This document shows positions 42,975 to 52,360 of a DNA stretch of 60,098 bases, in pieces (position 1 is the first letter of the stretch; every line of letters begins with the position of its first letter). The stretch is from an uncultured Desulfovibrionaceae bacterium (GTDB taxonomy: Bacteria; Desulfobacterota; Desulfovibrionia; Desulfovibrionales; Desulfovibrionaceae). The stretch spans positions 1-60,098 of the forward strand of contig CATJOY010000040.1 of the NCBI GenBank assembly GCA_949741925.1, read 5' to 3'. The position numbers were made by a program, and so were the translations under genes. Under the pieces are notes generated by a model. That model saw only the letters and a list, made by a program, of their open reading frames with translations. It did no database searches and was not told where the DNA came from.

Positions 42975-44351
42975 TCATTTCCCCAGATCGGCGTTGTTGA
43001 GCCAGTTTTGGCCTATCGTGTAGATGGACCCTGCGCCCTGGGTAATGAACAGGTCGCCGGGCTTAAGGATTTCCGGCAGGGCGGCTTCAACGGCGGCAAA
43101 ATCCGGGAAATAGGTTACATCGGTTTTAGAGACCTGGCGAATGCCCTGGGCCAGGCTCTGGCTGCTGACTCCGGGTATGGGCGCTTCGGAGGCCGGGTAA
43201 ATCTCCGTGAGCAGGAGCCGATCGACATTTTCAAAGGTGGTGCAGAATTCGCCGAAGAGGGCTTGGGTGCGGGAAAAGCGGTGCGGCTGGAACGCCATAA
43301 CTAGCCTGCGCTCGGGGAAGCAGAGCCGCGCGGTGGCGATAGTGGCTGCGATTTCCGCCGGGTGGTGGCCATAATCATCGATGACTACAATATTGTTTTT
43401 CTCACCTTTGCGTTCAAAGCGGCGGCCTACGCCTTTGAAGGCGTTCAGGCCTTCCAAGCAGGCGGATACGGGAATATCCGCATTGAGAGCCACGCCTATG
43501 GCGGCTAGGGCGTTGAGGATGTTGTGCCGCCCCGGCTGGCCCAGCGTGACGGTGCCGAGAAGGCAACCTTTAAGGCGGACGTTGAAGACGCTGACCTCAT
43601 CACAGCGGGTAACTTCGGCGGTCAGATCGTTCCCGGGAGCAAAGCCATAGGTCATGACCGGCCGGTTGACGCGCGGCAGGATGCGGCGCACGCCGGGGTC
43701 GTCGCCACAAACCACATTGACGCCATAGAAGGGCACATTATTCATAAAGGCCAAAAAGGCGTCATCAATAGCCTGCTGATCCTTGTAGAAATCCAAATGG
43801 TCGAGGTCAACGTTGGTGACCACGTTCATGATAGAAAAGAGGCAGAGGAACGATCCATCGGATTCATCGGCCTCAGCAAGGAGGTATTGGCCCTTGCCGA
43901 GACGGGCGTTAGCCCCATAAGCATTGAGCCTGCCGCCGATGATCACCGTCGGGTCTAGTCCGGCGGCGTCAAAGATAGCGGCGGTGAATGAGGTGGTGGT
44001 GGTCTTGCCGTGGGTGCCGGCAATGGCGATTCCGGTTCTGAGACGCATCAATTCAGCCAGCATTTCAGCCCGGGGAATGATAGGGGTGCCCGCAAGACGG
44101 GCAGCTTCCAGCTCCGGGTTATCCGGCTTAACAGCCGAGGATTTAACCAGCACGTGGGGAGTTTCTACATTGGCGGCGGCATGGCCGATACGGATGCGCG
44201 CGCCGAGGGAACGCAATCTCTGGATAGCCGGGCTATCCGCTATATCCGAGCCGTGCACCTCATAGCCGAGGGTCAACAGCACTTCGGCAATGCCGCTCAT
44301 ACCCGAGCCGCCTATGCCGACCATATGTACTCTGCGAATCCGGTTATGCAT
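42975..44351 (-). CDS. murC: UDP-N-acetylmuramate--L-alanine ligase
   Basis: Adds L-Ala to UDP-MurNAc with ATP; 458 residues. N-terminal [18 protein letters not shown], the P-loop GTHGKTTTT near 109, and [10 protein letters not shown] late are MurC hallmarks. The start at 44351 lies inside the end of murG (8-base overlap); an ATG 20 codons earlier is also in frame but gives an unlike extension. Ribosome site weak, coupling likely. Confidence 0.96.
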   Translation of the reverse strand: MHNRIRRVHMVGIGGSGMSGIAEVLLTLGYEVHGSDIADSPAIQRLRSLGARIRIGHAAANVETPHVLVKSSAVKPDNPELEAARLAGTPIIPRAEMLAELMRLRTGIAIAGTHGKTTTTSFTAAIFDAAGLDPTVIIGGRLNAYGANARLGKGQYLLAEADESDGSFLCLFSIMNVVTNVDLDHLDFYKDQQAIDDAFLAFMNNVPFYGVNVVCGDDPGVRRILPRVNRPVMTYGFAPGNDLTAEVTRCDEVSVFNVRLKGCLLGTVTLGQPGRHNILNALAAIGVALNADIPVSACLEGLNAFKGVGRRFERKGEKNNIVVIDDYGHHPAEIAATIATARLCFPERRLVMAFQPHRFSRTQALFGEFCTTFENVDRLLLTEIYPASEAPIPGVSSQSLAQGIRQVSKTDVTYFPDFAAVEAALPEILKPGDLFITQGAGSIYTIGQNWLNNADLGK

Positions 44352-45474
44352 TGTCTTTTCCCGTGGGGCCGGAAGCATTGCTTTCGGCCAGCAGTTCAAG
44401 TTCATCAACAAGGTCTGAGGCGGCCTTTGGCCGAGCCAGATTTCGCGCGGCGGCGCTCATTTTTTCCAGGGTGTGGGGTTCATCCAACAGTTTGGTCAGG
44501 AGTTGGGCCAGTTTTTCGGGATCGCCGGATTCGCCGGCAATGTCGCTTTGGGCAAGCAGCGCGGCGGCCCCGGCGGTAACCAGTTGCCGGGCGTTGTGGG
44601 TCTGGTGGTCGTGGGTGGCCTGGGCAAAGGGAATGAAGACCGCGGGCAGCGCCGCCACGGTCAGTTCGGCGATAGAGGTGGCCCCGGCGCGGCTGACGGC
44701 AATATCGGCCCAGGCATAGGCTTCGGCCATATCGTGAATAAACGGATCAACCCGCATTGCTTCAGCCCCGGCTTTGCGGTAGGCCTCCCGAACTGCCGCC
44801 AGATCGGCCTGGCCGGTCTGATGCCACAGGGTGATTCCGGCGCTCAACAGGTGAGGCAGAATGGCGGTGACGGCCTGGTTAACCGCTCGCGCGCCCTGGC
44901 TGCCGCCAATGACCAAGACCCGGCGTTTCATATCTTCTGCCCGGTGTGGTTCGTATTCGGCCAGCGCCGCGATAGAGGAACGCACCGGGTTGCCGGTGAG
45001 ACGCGCCTTTGCCATGGGAAAAATGCCGCGCTCATCCGGCAGGGAGAGAAAAATTTTATCCACCCGTTTGGCCAGAATGCGGTTGGCCAGGCCGGGCATG
45101 TTGTTTTGCTCATGAATGGCCGTGGGAATCGCGCGGCGACCTGCCGCGATGACCCCGGCAAAGGCCGCGTATCCGCCGAAGCCGATGACCAGATCCGGCT
45201 TGACCTTATCAATGACGCTTCCGGCCTTGGCAATGCCGCGCATCATGCCCACGGCGGCCGCCAGGGAGCGGATGCCTCGGCCGAGAAAGCCGCGCACGGG
45301 CAAGCCTACATAATCGATGTCCGCCTGCACGGCCAGATCAGCTTCGGGTCCGTGTTTGCTGCCCATGAACAGCAGATTGAGCCCGGGATCGCGGCGGCGG
45401 AGTTCTTCGGCAACGGCAAGGGCCGGAAAAATATGGCCGCCGGTGCCGCCTGTGGTCAGGATAACGCGTTTCAT
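44344..45474 (-). CDS. murG: UDP-N-acetylglucosamine--lipid I GlcNAc-transferase
   Basis: The GT28-family enzyme converting lipid I to lipid II on the inner membrane face; 376 residues. [17 protein letters not shown] at the start, [12 protein letters not shown] near 120 and [12 protein letters not shown] near 190 are conserved. The second of two adjacent ATGs (45474) is chosen because AGGA lies seven bases upstream. A 304-base gap separates it from ftsW. Confidence 0.96.
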   Translation of the reverse strand: MKRVILTTGGTGGHIFPALAVAEELRRRDPGLNLLFMGSKHGPEADLAVQADIDYVGLPVRGFLGRGIRSLAAAVGMMRGIAKAGSVIDKVKPDLVIGFGGYAAFAGVIAAGRRAIPTAIHEQNNMPGLANRILAKRVDKIFLSLPDERGIFPMAKARLTGNPVRSSIAALAEYEPHRAEDMKRRVLVIGGSQGARAVNQAVTAILPHLLSAGITLWHQTGQADLAAVREAYRKAGAEAMRVDPFIHDMAEAYAWADIAVSRAGATSIAELTVAALPAVFIPFAQATHDHQTHNARQLVTAGAAALLAQSDIAGESGDPEKLAQLLTKLLDEPHTLEKMSAAARNLARPKAASDLVDELELLAESNASGPTGKDNA

Positions 45475-45778
45475 CATCTCTTCCTGTGGCTTCGTATCAC
45501 TTGTTTGAGCAAGCCCGAGGAGTGGCTCGAGACCGCCCGCAATGGTTTTTTGTCAGGCAGTCCAGCCCGGATGCAGAGGCGATGGGCCTTGCTGCTGTGA
45601 GGCTTGCGGGAGCAGGCCCCGCTCTTCCCCGGTGGTACGGGGATTGCCGTCACTCTGGAGCGGGCCGCCGGGCCCGCTTTGTCTTTGCTCCCCAACCCGC
45701 AGCCCTCTGCAAGGGGCGCGTTTCGGCAAACATTCCGAGTTCGGTTCTCCGGGCCGCGTTTCGCGTTGCCGGGAAGCA
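45475..45778. other. 304-base gap between ftsW and murG
   Basis: No gene. The only strong structure is a hairpin AGCGGGCC (45659-45666) with GGCCCGCT (45671-45678). Its base composition is like the coding neighbours; no promoter was seen. Confidence 0.4.
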
Positions 45779-46939
45779 TCAGGCGTTTCCTCGGGCCGTG
45801 CGCGAATAGTTAAGCAGCAAGCCCACACAGCACATGGTCGCCAGCATGCTGCTGCCGCCATAACTGAGAAAGGGCATGGGCAGCCCTTTAGGAGGAGCCG
45901 CGCCAAGCACCACGGCCATGTTCAGGAGCATGGAGAGGCCGAGGATCAGGGTCAGGCCAAAGGCCGTCAGACGGTCGCGCAAGTTTTCTTGGCTCAAAGC
46001 GACGCGTACGGACCGCCAAAAAAAGAAGGCTAGCAGTAAAAAAACCAGACTGACGCCGATAAAGCCCATTTCTTCGCCCAAGATAGCCATAATGAAATCT
46101 GTGTGGGCATCCGGCAGGAAAAAAAGTTTCTGCCCACTGTCGCCGAGCCCCTGGCCCCAAAATCCGCCGGACCCCAGAGCATAGAGGGATTGGACCAACT
46201 GGTAGCCTTCGTCGCGGGCTACCTTGAAGGGATCCCGGAATGCCAGCAGGCGGCGGAAACGGTAGGAAGATTGCACAACGAGCATGACCCCTACGCCCAT
46301 GACGAACAGGGCCGAGAACCCGAGGTAGATCAGACGGGTGCCTCCGGCTAAACACATGAAGAAAAGCAGGAGCGAGAGCACGGCGGCTCCGCCGAAATCC
46401 GGCTGACGGAGGAGGATCAGGCAGAACAATCCTGTGACCGCGAACGGCGGAATAACCCCCCGGCTGAAGGTTTTGATCATATCCTGTTTGGCGCTCAAAA
46501 AATAGGCCAGATAGAGCACCAAGGCGATTTTGGCGAATTCCATGGGCTGAAGGTTGATCGGGCCGAAGGGAATCCAGCGGGCCGCGCCCTTGATTCGCGG
46601 CGTTAGCGGGGTCAAAGTCAAGAGCAGCAAGAAAAGAGCCAGGAGCAGCGCCGGGTATTGGAGTTTGTTGAGAATGTGGCGCGGGAGCGATGCAGCCAGG
46701 ACCATGATGACGAGGCCCGCGAAAACAAAAATAGACTGGCGTTTAAAAAAGTAGAGCATGTCGTTGTAACGCCGTTCAGCCACCACGCCGCTGGCCGAAA
46801 GCAGGATAATCAATCCGATGCTCAGAAGGACCAAGGTAATGCCGAGCAGCCACCAATCCGGCTGGCCCAACTTGACGCCGGGAGCCGTCGCGGCGACTTT
46901 GGCCTCGCGCCGAGCGTTGGCGTTAGGTGCCGATCTCAT
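45779..46939 (-). CDS. ftsW: Peptidoglycan polymerase FtsW
   Basis: A SEDS-family glycosyltransferase of the divisome; 386 residues with about ten hydrophobic segments. The catalytic-loop region ARWIPFGPINLQPMEFAKIAL and the late segments GDSGQKLFFLPDAHTDFI and MPFLSYGGSS are typical. It likely works with the FtsI encoded upstream. Its start overlaps the murD stop as ATGA. Confidence 0.95.
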   Translation of the reverse strand: MRSAPNANARREAKVAATAPGVKLGQPDWWLLGITLVLLSIGLIILLSASGVVAERRYNDMLYFFKRQSIFVFAGLVIMVLAASLPRHILNKLQYPALLLALFLLLLTLTPLTPRIKGAARWIPFGPINLQPMEFAKIALVLYLAYFLSAKQDMIKTFSRGVIPPFAVTGLFCLILLRQPDFGGAAVLSLLLFFMCLAGGTRLIYLGFSALFVMGVGVMLVVQSSYRFRRLLAFRDPFKVARDEGYQLVQSLYALGSGGFWGQGLGDSGQKLFFLPDAHTDFIMAILGEEMGFIGVSLVFLLLAFFFWRSVRVALSQENLRDRLTAFGLTLILGLSMLLNMAVVLGAAPPKGLPMPFLSYGGSSMLATMCCVGLLLNYSRTARGNA

Positions 46940-48255
46940 TGCAGTTGCCTTGCGATGCGACGGAAATCCTCGCCGCGCTGCTCATAGTTTTTGTAAAGAT
47001 CAAAGCTCGCCGTAGCCGGGGAGAGCAACATAACCTCGCCGGGGCGCATCTCCTTGCGCAAACAGCGCATGGCTTCTTCCAGGCTGGGAAACCAATTGAT
47101 AGGCGCGGCCCCGGTCCAGGCTTTTTCAAAAACATCGCGATGAGCGCCGAAAAGCCCTATAGCGGTCACTTTTTCCCGGATCAAGGGCAACAGGCGGGTG
47201 AGATCCCCCCCCTTGTAGACGCCCCCGGCCAGCAGGCGGACCGGCCGGGCCATGCCGCGCAGGGCCACTTCCAGCGCATCCGGGGTGGTGGCCTTGGAAT
47301 CGTTGATATATTGCCTGCCGTCCCATTCGCCGACGATTTCCAGGCGGTTGGGGAGCGGGGCAAAAGCTTCCACAGCCTTGGCGGCGGTATGTTCATCCAC
47401 GCCGAGCTTGTGGGCGGCCAGGAAGGCGGCCTCCAGATTAGCCTGATTATGGTCGCCCAACAGCAGGGTTTTCGGAAAGCGGGCGCTGGGGGCAAAGCCG
47501 AGGATGGTTGCCCGGATGCCGCGGCGGCGGGCCTCATCTTCCAAGCCCCGGCCGAAAATAGCTGTATCCTCTTCGGTCTGGGCGGCGAACAGCCGGAATT
47601 TGGCATCCCGGTATTCGGTAAAATCCTTATGTTGGTCCAGATGGTTGGGGGAGAGGTTCAGCAAGACGGCCACCCGGGGATGGAAGCTGGAAACGCCCAT
47701 AAGCTGGAAGCTGGATACCTCTAGCACCAAGACATCAGCCTCTTTTTCCGCCCCATCTAAGACGGCCAGGATGTAGCTGGAGAGGGGAGTGCCGATATTG
47801 CCGCCGAGAAAGACCGTGCGCCCTGCTTCTCGCAGCATGGCGGCGGTCAGGCTGGCTGTGGTGGTTTTACCGCTGGTGCCGGTGATGGCGATAACAGGCT
47901 TTTCGGTAAAGCGCGAAGCCAGCTCCAGCTCGGCCATCAACGGAGGATTTCCAGCTTGTTCCAGCAGAGGGCGGAGTACCGTCAGGGGAACGCCGGGGCA
48001 GGGAACAACCAGGGCGGCATCCGCGAAGTGTTCGGGGGCGTGGGGGCCGGTCAGAATTTCCCAGCCGTGTTCGCGGGCTTCTGCCGCGAATTCCGGCGAG
48101 ACGTTAGCCGGGTTTTTTTCCAAAAGCCGCACCCGCGCGCCAAGTCGGCCAAGGAGGCGTGCGGCGGCCTCGCCGGATTTGCCTGCGCCGACGACAACGG
48201 CGATGCGGCCGGGGGTAACGGGGGTACGTGAGGAAAGAAGACAATCGGGCTTCAT
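46936..48255 (-). CDS. murD: UDP-N-acetylmuramoylalanine--D-glutamate ligase
   Basis: Adds D-Glu to UDP-MurNAc-L-Ala; 439 residues. The N-terminal VVVGAGKSGEAAARLL, P-loop GTSGKTTTASL near 115 and NDSKATTPDA late mark MurD. The start at 48255 lies seven bases after the mraY stop; an upstream in-frame ATG inside mraY is not favoured. Ribosome site weak. Confidence 0.95.
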   Translation of the reverse strand: MKPDCLLSSRTPVTPGRIAVVVGAGKSGEAAARLLGRLGARVRLLEKNPANVSPEFAAEAREHGWEILTGPHAPEHFADAALVVPCPGVPLTVLRPLLEQAGNPPLMAELELASRFTEKPVIAITGTSGKTTTASLTAAMLREAGRTVFLGGNIGTPLSSYILAVLDGAEKEADVLVLEVSSFQLMGVSSFHPRVAVLLNLSPNHLDQHKDFTEYRDAKFRLFAAQTEEDTAIFGRGLEDEARRRGIRATILGFAPSARFPKTLLLGDHNQANLEAAFLAAHKLGVDEHTAAKAVEAFAPLPNRLEIVGEWDGRQYINDSKATTPDALEVALRGMARPVRLLAGGVYKGGDLTRLLPLIREKVTAIGLFGAHRDVFEKAWTGAAPINWFPSLEEAMRCLRKEMRPGEVMLLSPATASFDLYKNYEQRGEDFRRIARQLQ

Positions 48256-48262
48256 GGTGCGG

Positions 48263-49390
48263 TTACCTGAGTTTGAGGACGGATAAAGCGGCCAGTCCGA
48301 GTAAAATGGAAATGATCCAAAAGCGGATGATGATCTTAGATTCTGGAATGCCCTTGAGTTCAAAATGGTGGTGTAGCGGGGCCATGCGGAAAATGCGTTT
48401 CCCGCCGGTCAATTTAAAATAGCCCACCTGCAAGACCACCGAGAGGGTTTCGACTACAAAAAGCCCTCCGGCCACCAACAGAATCAACTCCTGCTTGCAA
48501 AGCACGGCCAGAAAGCCCAGAGCGCCGCCGAGGGAGAGAGAGCCCACGTCGCCCATGAAGACCTGAGCGGGATAGGCATTGAACCAGAGAAAGCCCAGAC
48601 CTGCGCCCACCAGTGCCCCGCAGAAAACGGCCACTTCGCCCACGCCGGGCACATAGGGGGTTTGCAAATATCCGGCCATTTGCACGTTGCCTGCCACATA
48701 GATGAAAATGGAGAAGCAGATGCCGGCTACAATAGTCGGTCCTATGGCCAGCCCATCCAGGCCGTCAGTCAGGTTGACCCCGTTGGAGGAACCGACCATG
48801 ACCAAAATGGCGAAGGGGATGTAAAGCCACCCTATATCCGGGCTGATGTTCTTGAAAAAAGGCACGGCCAGCCGGGTGAAGCCGATGGGGTCCACTACGC
48901 GCGTCGCATCCGCGGCCTGGCGGGCCAGTTCCGCGCTCTCGTGCGCCTGCATCAACAGCATCAGAGCTATGGCGGCGACCACGGTCTGGCCCAAAAACTT
49001 GGCCCTGGAGGTCAGCCCTTTGTTGTTTTTGCGCAGGATTTTAAGGTAATCATCCAGAAAGCCCACGGTTCCGAAGCCCAAGTAGACCAGCAGAGCCAAC
49101 CAGATAAAGGGGTTGGCGAGGTTGGCCCAGAGCAGCACGCTGATGACCAGGGAAAAGGCGATGAGCAGCCCGCCCATGGTCGGGGTGCCGTTTTTCTGGA
49201 GGTGGGCTTTGACATCTTCGTGGATATACTGGCCGAACTTGATGCGCTTGAGATAGCGGATAAAGGCCGGTCCCACGGCAATAGAGATGATCAGCGCGGT
49301 CAGAAGCGCCCAGACCGTGCGAAAGGTGATGTAGCGGAAGACATTAAAGAGGCTGAAATCCGCGCTGAACTGGGCAAGGAGACTAAGCAT
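48263..49390 (-). CDS. mraY: Phospho-N-acetylmuramoyl-pentapeptide transferase
   Basis: Transfers the muramyl-pentapeptide to undecaprenyl phosphate, giving lipid I; 375 residues, ten membrane segments. Magnesium residues lie in GFLDDYLKI and [10 protein letters not shown], and the HHHFE motif near the C-terminus is present. GGGAG lies upstream; the start overlaps the murF end by eight bases. Confidence 0.97.
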   Translation of the reverse strand: MLSLLAQFSADFSLFNVFRYITFRTVWALLTALIISIAVGPAFIRYLKRIKFGQYIHEDVKAHLQKNGTPTMGGLLIAFSLVISVLLWANLANPFIWLALLVYLGFGTVGFLDDYLKILRKNNKGLTSRAKFLGQTVVAAIALMLLMQAHESAELARQAADATRVVDPIGFTRLAVPFFKNISPDIGWLYIPFAILVMVGSSNGVNLTDGLDGLAIGPTIVAGICFSIFIYVAGNVQMAGYLQTPYVPGVGEVAVFCGALVGAGLGFLWFNAYPAQVFMGDVGSLSLGGALGFLAVLCKQELILLVAGGLFVVETLSVVLQVGYFKLTGGKRIFRMAPLHHHFELKGIPESKIIIRFWIISILLGLAALSVLKLR

Positions 49391-50804
49391 CGGATTCTCC
49401 CAGCTGCTTCCGGAAGGTTTCTACAAAAGCATCCAGACCGTTGGAACGCGAGCCTTTGACCAGAATAATTCCGCTCTTGACGCCGGTTTGCCTGATGGCG
49501 GCAAGGGCTTCCTCGCCGGTTTCCGCCGAAGCGAAGGGGCAGGCCGCACTGGCGGCGCGCAACGTTTGTTCGATGATCTCCGCCTTAGGGCCCTTCCAGG
49601 TTACCAAGGTCGGAGCGAGCGTTGCGATATATGCCGCTATATCGCGGTGCAGCGTATCTTCTTCCGGACCGAGCTCGCCCATGGCCCCCAAGACCAGCAG
49701 AAGCGGTTCGTTTTTAGCCCTGGCCAGGGCGGCGGCATTGGCTGCCATGCGCTTCATGGAAAGCGGGTTAGCGTTGTAGCTGTCGTCGATCAGGGTAAAG
49801 CGGCCAAGGCGCACGGCGTTGTTGCGCTGTGCCGGGGGCCGGGCCAGTTCAAGACCTGCCGCCGTCTCTCGCGGCGAGAGGCCGAGAACGCCTGCCACAG
49901 CGGCTATGGCCGCTGTATTTTCGGCTCCGAGTTCCCCTTGGAAAGGGGCTTTGGCCGTTACTTCCCCTTGGGGCGTTATGATTCGGAATATTCCCCGGGT
50001 TTCCCCGGCCGCGTCCAGAAAGGTCGCCGTATACGGAGCCCGGCCGTTGTGGGTGGAAAAGAAAAGGGTATTGCGGCCGTAAGGTTCGGCTTCCCGGACC
50101 AGATCCGGATAATCGGCGTTGATGACGGCCGTGCCGCCCTTCCGCAGATAGGCCAGGAGCCGGGCCTTGTAGGAGGCTACTCCTTTATCCCCGAGAAATT
50201 CGGTATGCCCCGGCCCGACGTTGAGGATCAGGGCCAGATCGGGCCGGAGGAGAGCGCCCAGTTCGTCCATATCATGAGGGTGGCTGATGCCCGCTTCCAT
50301 TACCCAGAAAGCGGCTTTTTCGGAAGCGTTGAGCATGGAGAAGGGCAGCCCTATCTGGTTGTTCATGTTCAAGGGGTTTCGGGCAACTGCGCTCCGTTGC
50401 GCCAGCACCGTGGCCAGGGCTTCCTTAACTGAGGTTTTCCCGGCCGTGCCGGTGATGCCGATGACTGTGCCCTCGGCGGTATCGCGGTGAGCGGCGGCGA
50501 TGCGCCCCAAGGCCGTAACGGTATCCGAAACCAAGAAGAGCGGCGCGGGCGGTGTTTCCCCGGCAAAGGGATTCCGGGCGGCAAGAACGGCCGAGGCCCC
50601 GGCCTTGACTGCATCCTGGGCAAAGTCGTGCCCGTCCGCACGTTCTCCGGGCAGGCAGAAAAAGAGCTGCCCCGGTTCAACCCGGCGGCTGTCCATGGCC
50701 GCTCCCGTGGGCACAGCCTCCGGATCGCTTCCGGCAAAGAGCGCTGAAGGATTCTCCAGGGGCTGCCCGAGAAGGCGGGCTATCCGGGCCAGGGTCAGTT
50801 GCAT
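49383..50804 (-). CDS. murF: UDP-N-acetylmuramoyl-tripeptide--D-alanyl-D-alanine ligase
   Basis: Adds D-Ala-D-Ala to the muramyl tripeptide; 473 residues. The P-loop [12 protein letters not shown] near 135, NMNNQIGLP just after and [12 protein letters not shown] near 340 are MurF signatures. It overlaps murE by ten bases; AGGAG lies nine bases upstream. No ddl gene is present in the cluster. Confidence 0.96.
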   Translation of the reverse strand: MQLTLARIARLLGQPLENPSALFAGSDPEAVPTGAAMDSRRVEPGQLFFCLPGERADGHDFAQDAVKAGASAVLAARNPFAGETPPAPLFLVSDTVTALGRIAAAHRDTAEGTVIGITGTAGKTSVKEALATVLAQRSAVARNPLNMNNQIGLPFSMLNASEKAAFWVMEAGISHPHDMDELGALLRPDLALILNVGPGHTEFLGDKGVASYKARLLAYLRKGGTAVINADYPDLVREAEPYGRNTLFFSTHNGRAPYTATFLDAAGETRGIFRIITPQGEVTAKAPFQGELGAENTAAIAAVAGVLGLSPRETAAGLELARPPAQRNNAVRLGRFTLIDDSYNANPLSMKRMAANAAALARAKNEPLLLVLGAMGELGPEEDTLHRDIAAYIATLAPTLVTWKGPKAEIIEQTLRAASAACPFASAETGEEALAAIRQTGVKSGIILVKGSRSNGLDAFVETFRKQLGESDA

Positions 50805-52360
50805 CCTAATATCTCCTGCACTGTTTCCCGGTCGCTGAAAGGCAGGCGCTCGCGGCCGATGATCTGGTATGTTTCGTGTCCCTTGCCCGCTACAAGGAGG
50901 GCGTCTCCCGGCCGTAGGGCATCCAGGGCTCGGGCTATGGCCTTTTTTCTCTCCGGCTCTTCGATAACGTCGCGGCAGGCCGTCAGTCCGGGCCGGGCAT
51001 CGGCCATGATGGCCAAGGGATCTTCGGTTCTGGGGTTATCGGAGGTTAGGACAACCACGGAGGAATGCCGAGCAGCGGCTTCGGCCATCAGCGGGCGTTT
51101 GGTCTTATCCCGATCCCCGCCGCAGCCGAAAACCGTGACAATGCGGGTGAAGCCCGCGCCTTTGAGAGCCAGCAAGGCTTTTTCCAGGGCGTCCGGCGTG
51201 TGGGCGTAATCCACAAAAACGGAAAAAGGGGATTTGCCGCTGACTCGTTCCATGCGGCCCGGCACCCCTTGGAAGCCTTCCAGGGCCTCCAGGAGCGCAG
51301 GCTCCAGGCCCAGGGAGAGACCCAGAGCCTGCGCCCCGAGGAGGTTGGAGGCGTTGAATGCGCCTACCAGACCGGAGGAGAGTTCCCAGGTTCTCCCCTC
51401 AAAATGCATGCGCAGCCTAAGCCCGGCCTTGTTTTGCTCCAGGATGGTTCCGTGGAGGTAATATTCCGGCAGCCGGTCCGCGGGAATGTTGTCAAAGCCA
51501 AAGGCGATTCGGTGGGCGGTGATGGGGCATTCGGTGCAGAGCCGGCGGCCGAAGGGATCATCATAGTTTATGGCCAGGGCCTTGGCTCCGAGGGGGTAGC
51601 CTCCGGTCTCGGGCTCGCGGAAGAGTCGAGCCTTAGCTTGATAATAGGCTTCCATGCTTCCGTGGTAGTCCAGATGATCTTGGGTCAGGTTGGTGAATAA
51701 GGCCGCGTCAAAGGCAAGCCCGGCCACGCGTTTTTGATCCAGGGCGTGGGAAGAAACCTCCATGATTGCTGCTTCACACCCGGCCTGGCGCATGGAGCGC
51801 AGCATGGCATGCAGTTCGATGCAGCCCGGCGTGGTCAGCGGCGCGTTTTCCCGATGGCCCGGCCAGCGGTACTCCACCGTGCCGATAACGCCGGTGGCGA
51901 TTCCTCGCGAAGCCAGCAGAGTTTCCAGGAGAAAGGAGCTGGTGGTCTTGCCGTTGGTGCCGGTAATGCCGATCAGCCGCGGCCCGAGCGAATCCGTGCC
52001 GTATTCGGCGGCGGCAAGTTCTCCCAAGGCTTTGCGCGGCAAAGGGTGCTCCACAAAGACAGCCCGTTCCGCCCCGGGAAGGCTGGATGCAGCCGCAAGC
52101 GCCTGATGCCGACAAAGAATATAGGCGGCTCCTGCCTCAAGGGCTGCTCCAATGAATTTTTCGCCCCCCTGGCCGGAAACGCCCTCCCGATCCGGCAAGG
52201 CGATAAAAGCCCGGGCTCCTCCGGCCGCGCCCCGCGGCCGTATAAACCCGTGATGCGGCGCATTGCTCGCTGCCATGGCCGCGGAATGGGCATGCACGCT
52301 GACCGCGCCTTGTTTTACCAGGGCCAGCAGACCGGGATATTCCATGGTGCGCAGGGTCAT
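50795..52360 (-). CDS. murE: UDP-N-acetylmuramoyl-dipeptide--meso-diaminopimelate ligase
   Basis: Adds the third amino acid to the muramyl dipeptide; 521 residues. The P-loop GTNGKTTSSF lies near 141. TSDNPRTEDP contains the DNPR motif that marks meso-diaminopimelate rather than lysine specificity, agreeing with dapA in this window. The start at 52360 overlaps the ftsI stop as ATGA, with GGGGAG upstream. Confidence 0.96.
   Translation of the reverse strand: MTLRTMEYPGLLALVKQGAVSVHAHSAAMAASNAPHHGFIRPRGAAGGARAFIALPDREGVSGQGGEKFIGAALEAGAAYILCRHQALAAASSLPGAERAVFVEHPLPRKALGELAAAEYGTDSLGPRLIGITGTNGKTTSSFLLETLLASRGIATGVIGTVEYRWPGHRENAPLTTPGCIELHAMLRSMRQAGCEAAIMEVSSHALDQKRVAGLAFDAALFTNLTQDHLDYHGSMEAYYQAKARLFREPETGGYPLGAKALAINYDDPFGRRLCTECPITAHRIAFGFDNIPADRLPEYYLHGTILEQNKAGLRLRMHFEGRTWELSSGLVGAFNASNLLGAQALGLSLGLEPALLEALEGFQGVPGRMERVSGKSPFSVFVDYAHTPDALEKALLALKGAGFTRIVTVFGCGGDRDKTKRPLMAEAAARHSSVVVLTSDNPRTEDPLAIMADARPGLTACRDVIEEPERKKAIARALDALRPGDALLVAGKGHETYQIIGRERLPFSDRETVQEILGCN

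Noticed and set aside
44473-45600. 375-codon plus-strand open frame opposite murG
   Set aside because: Antisense shadow; murG motifs are clear on the minus strand.
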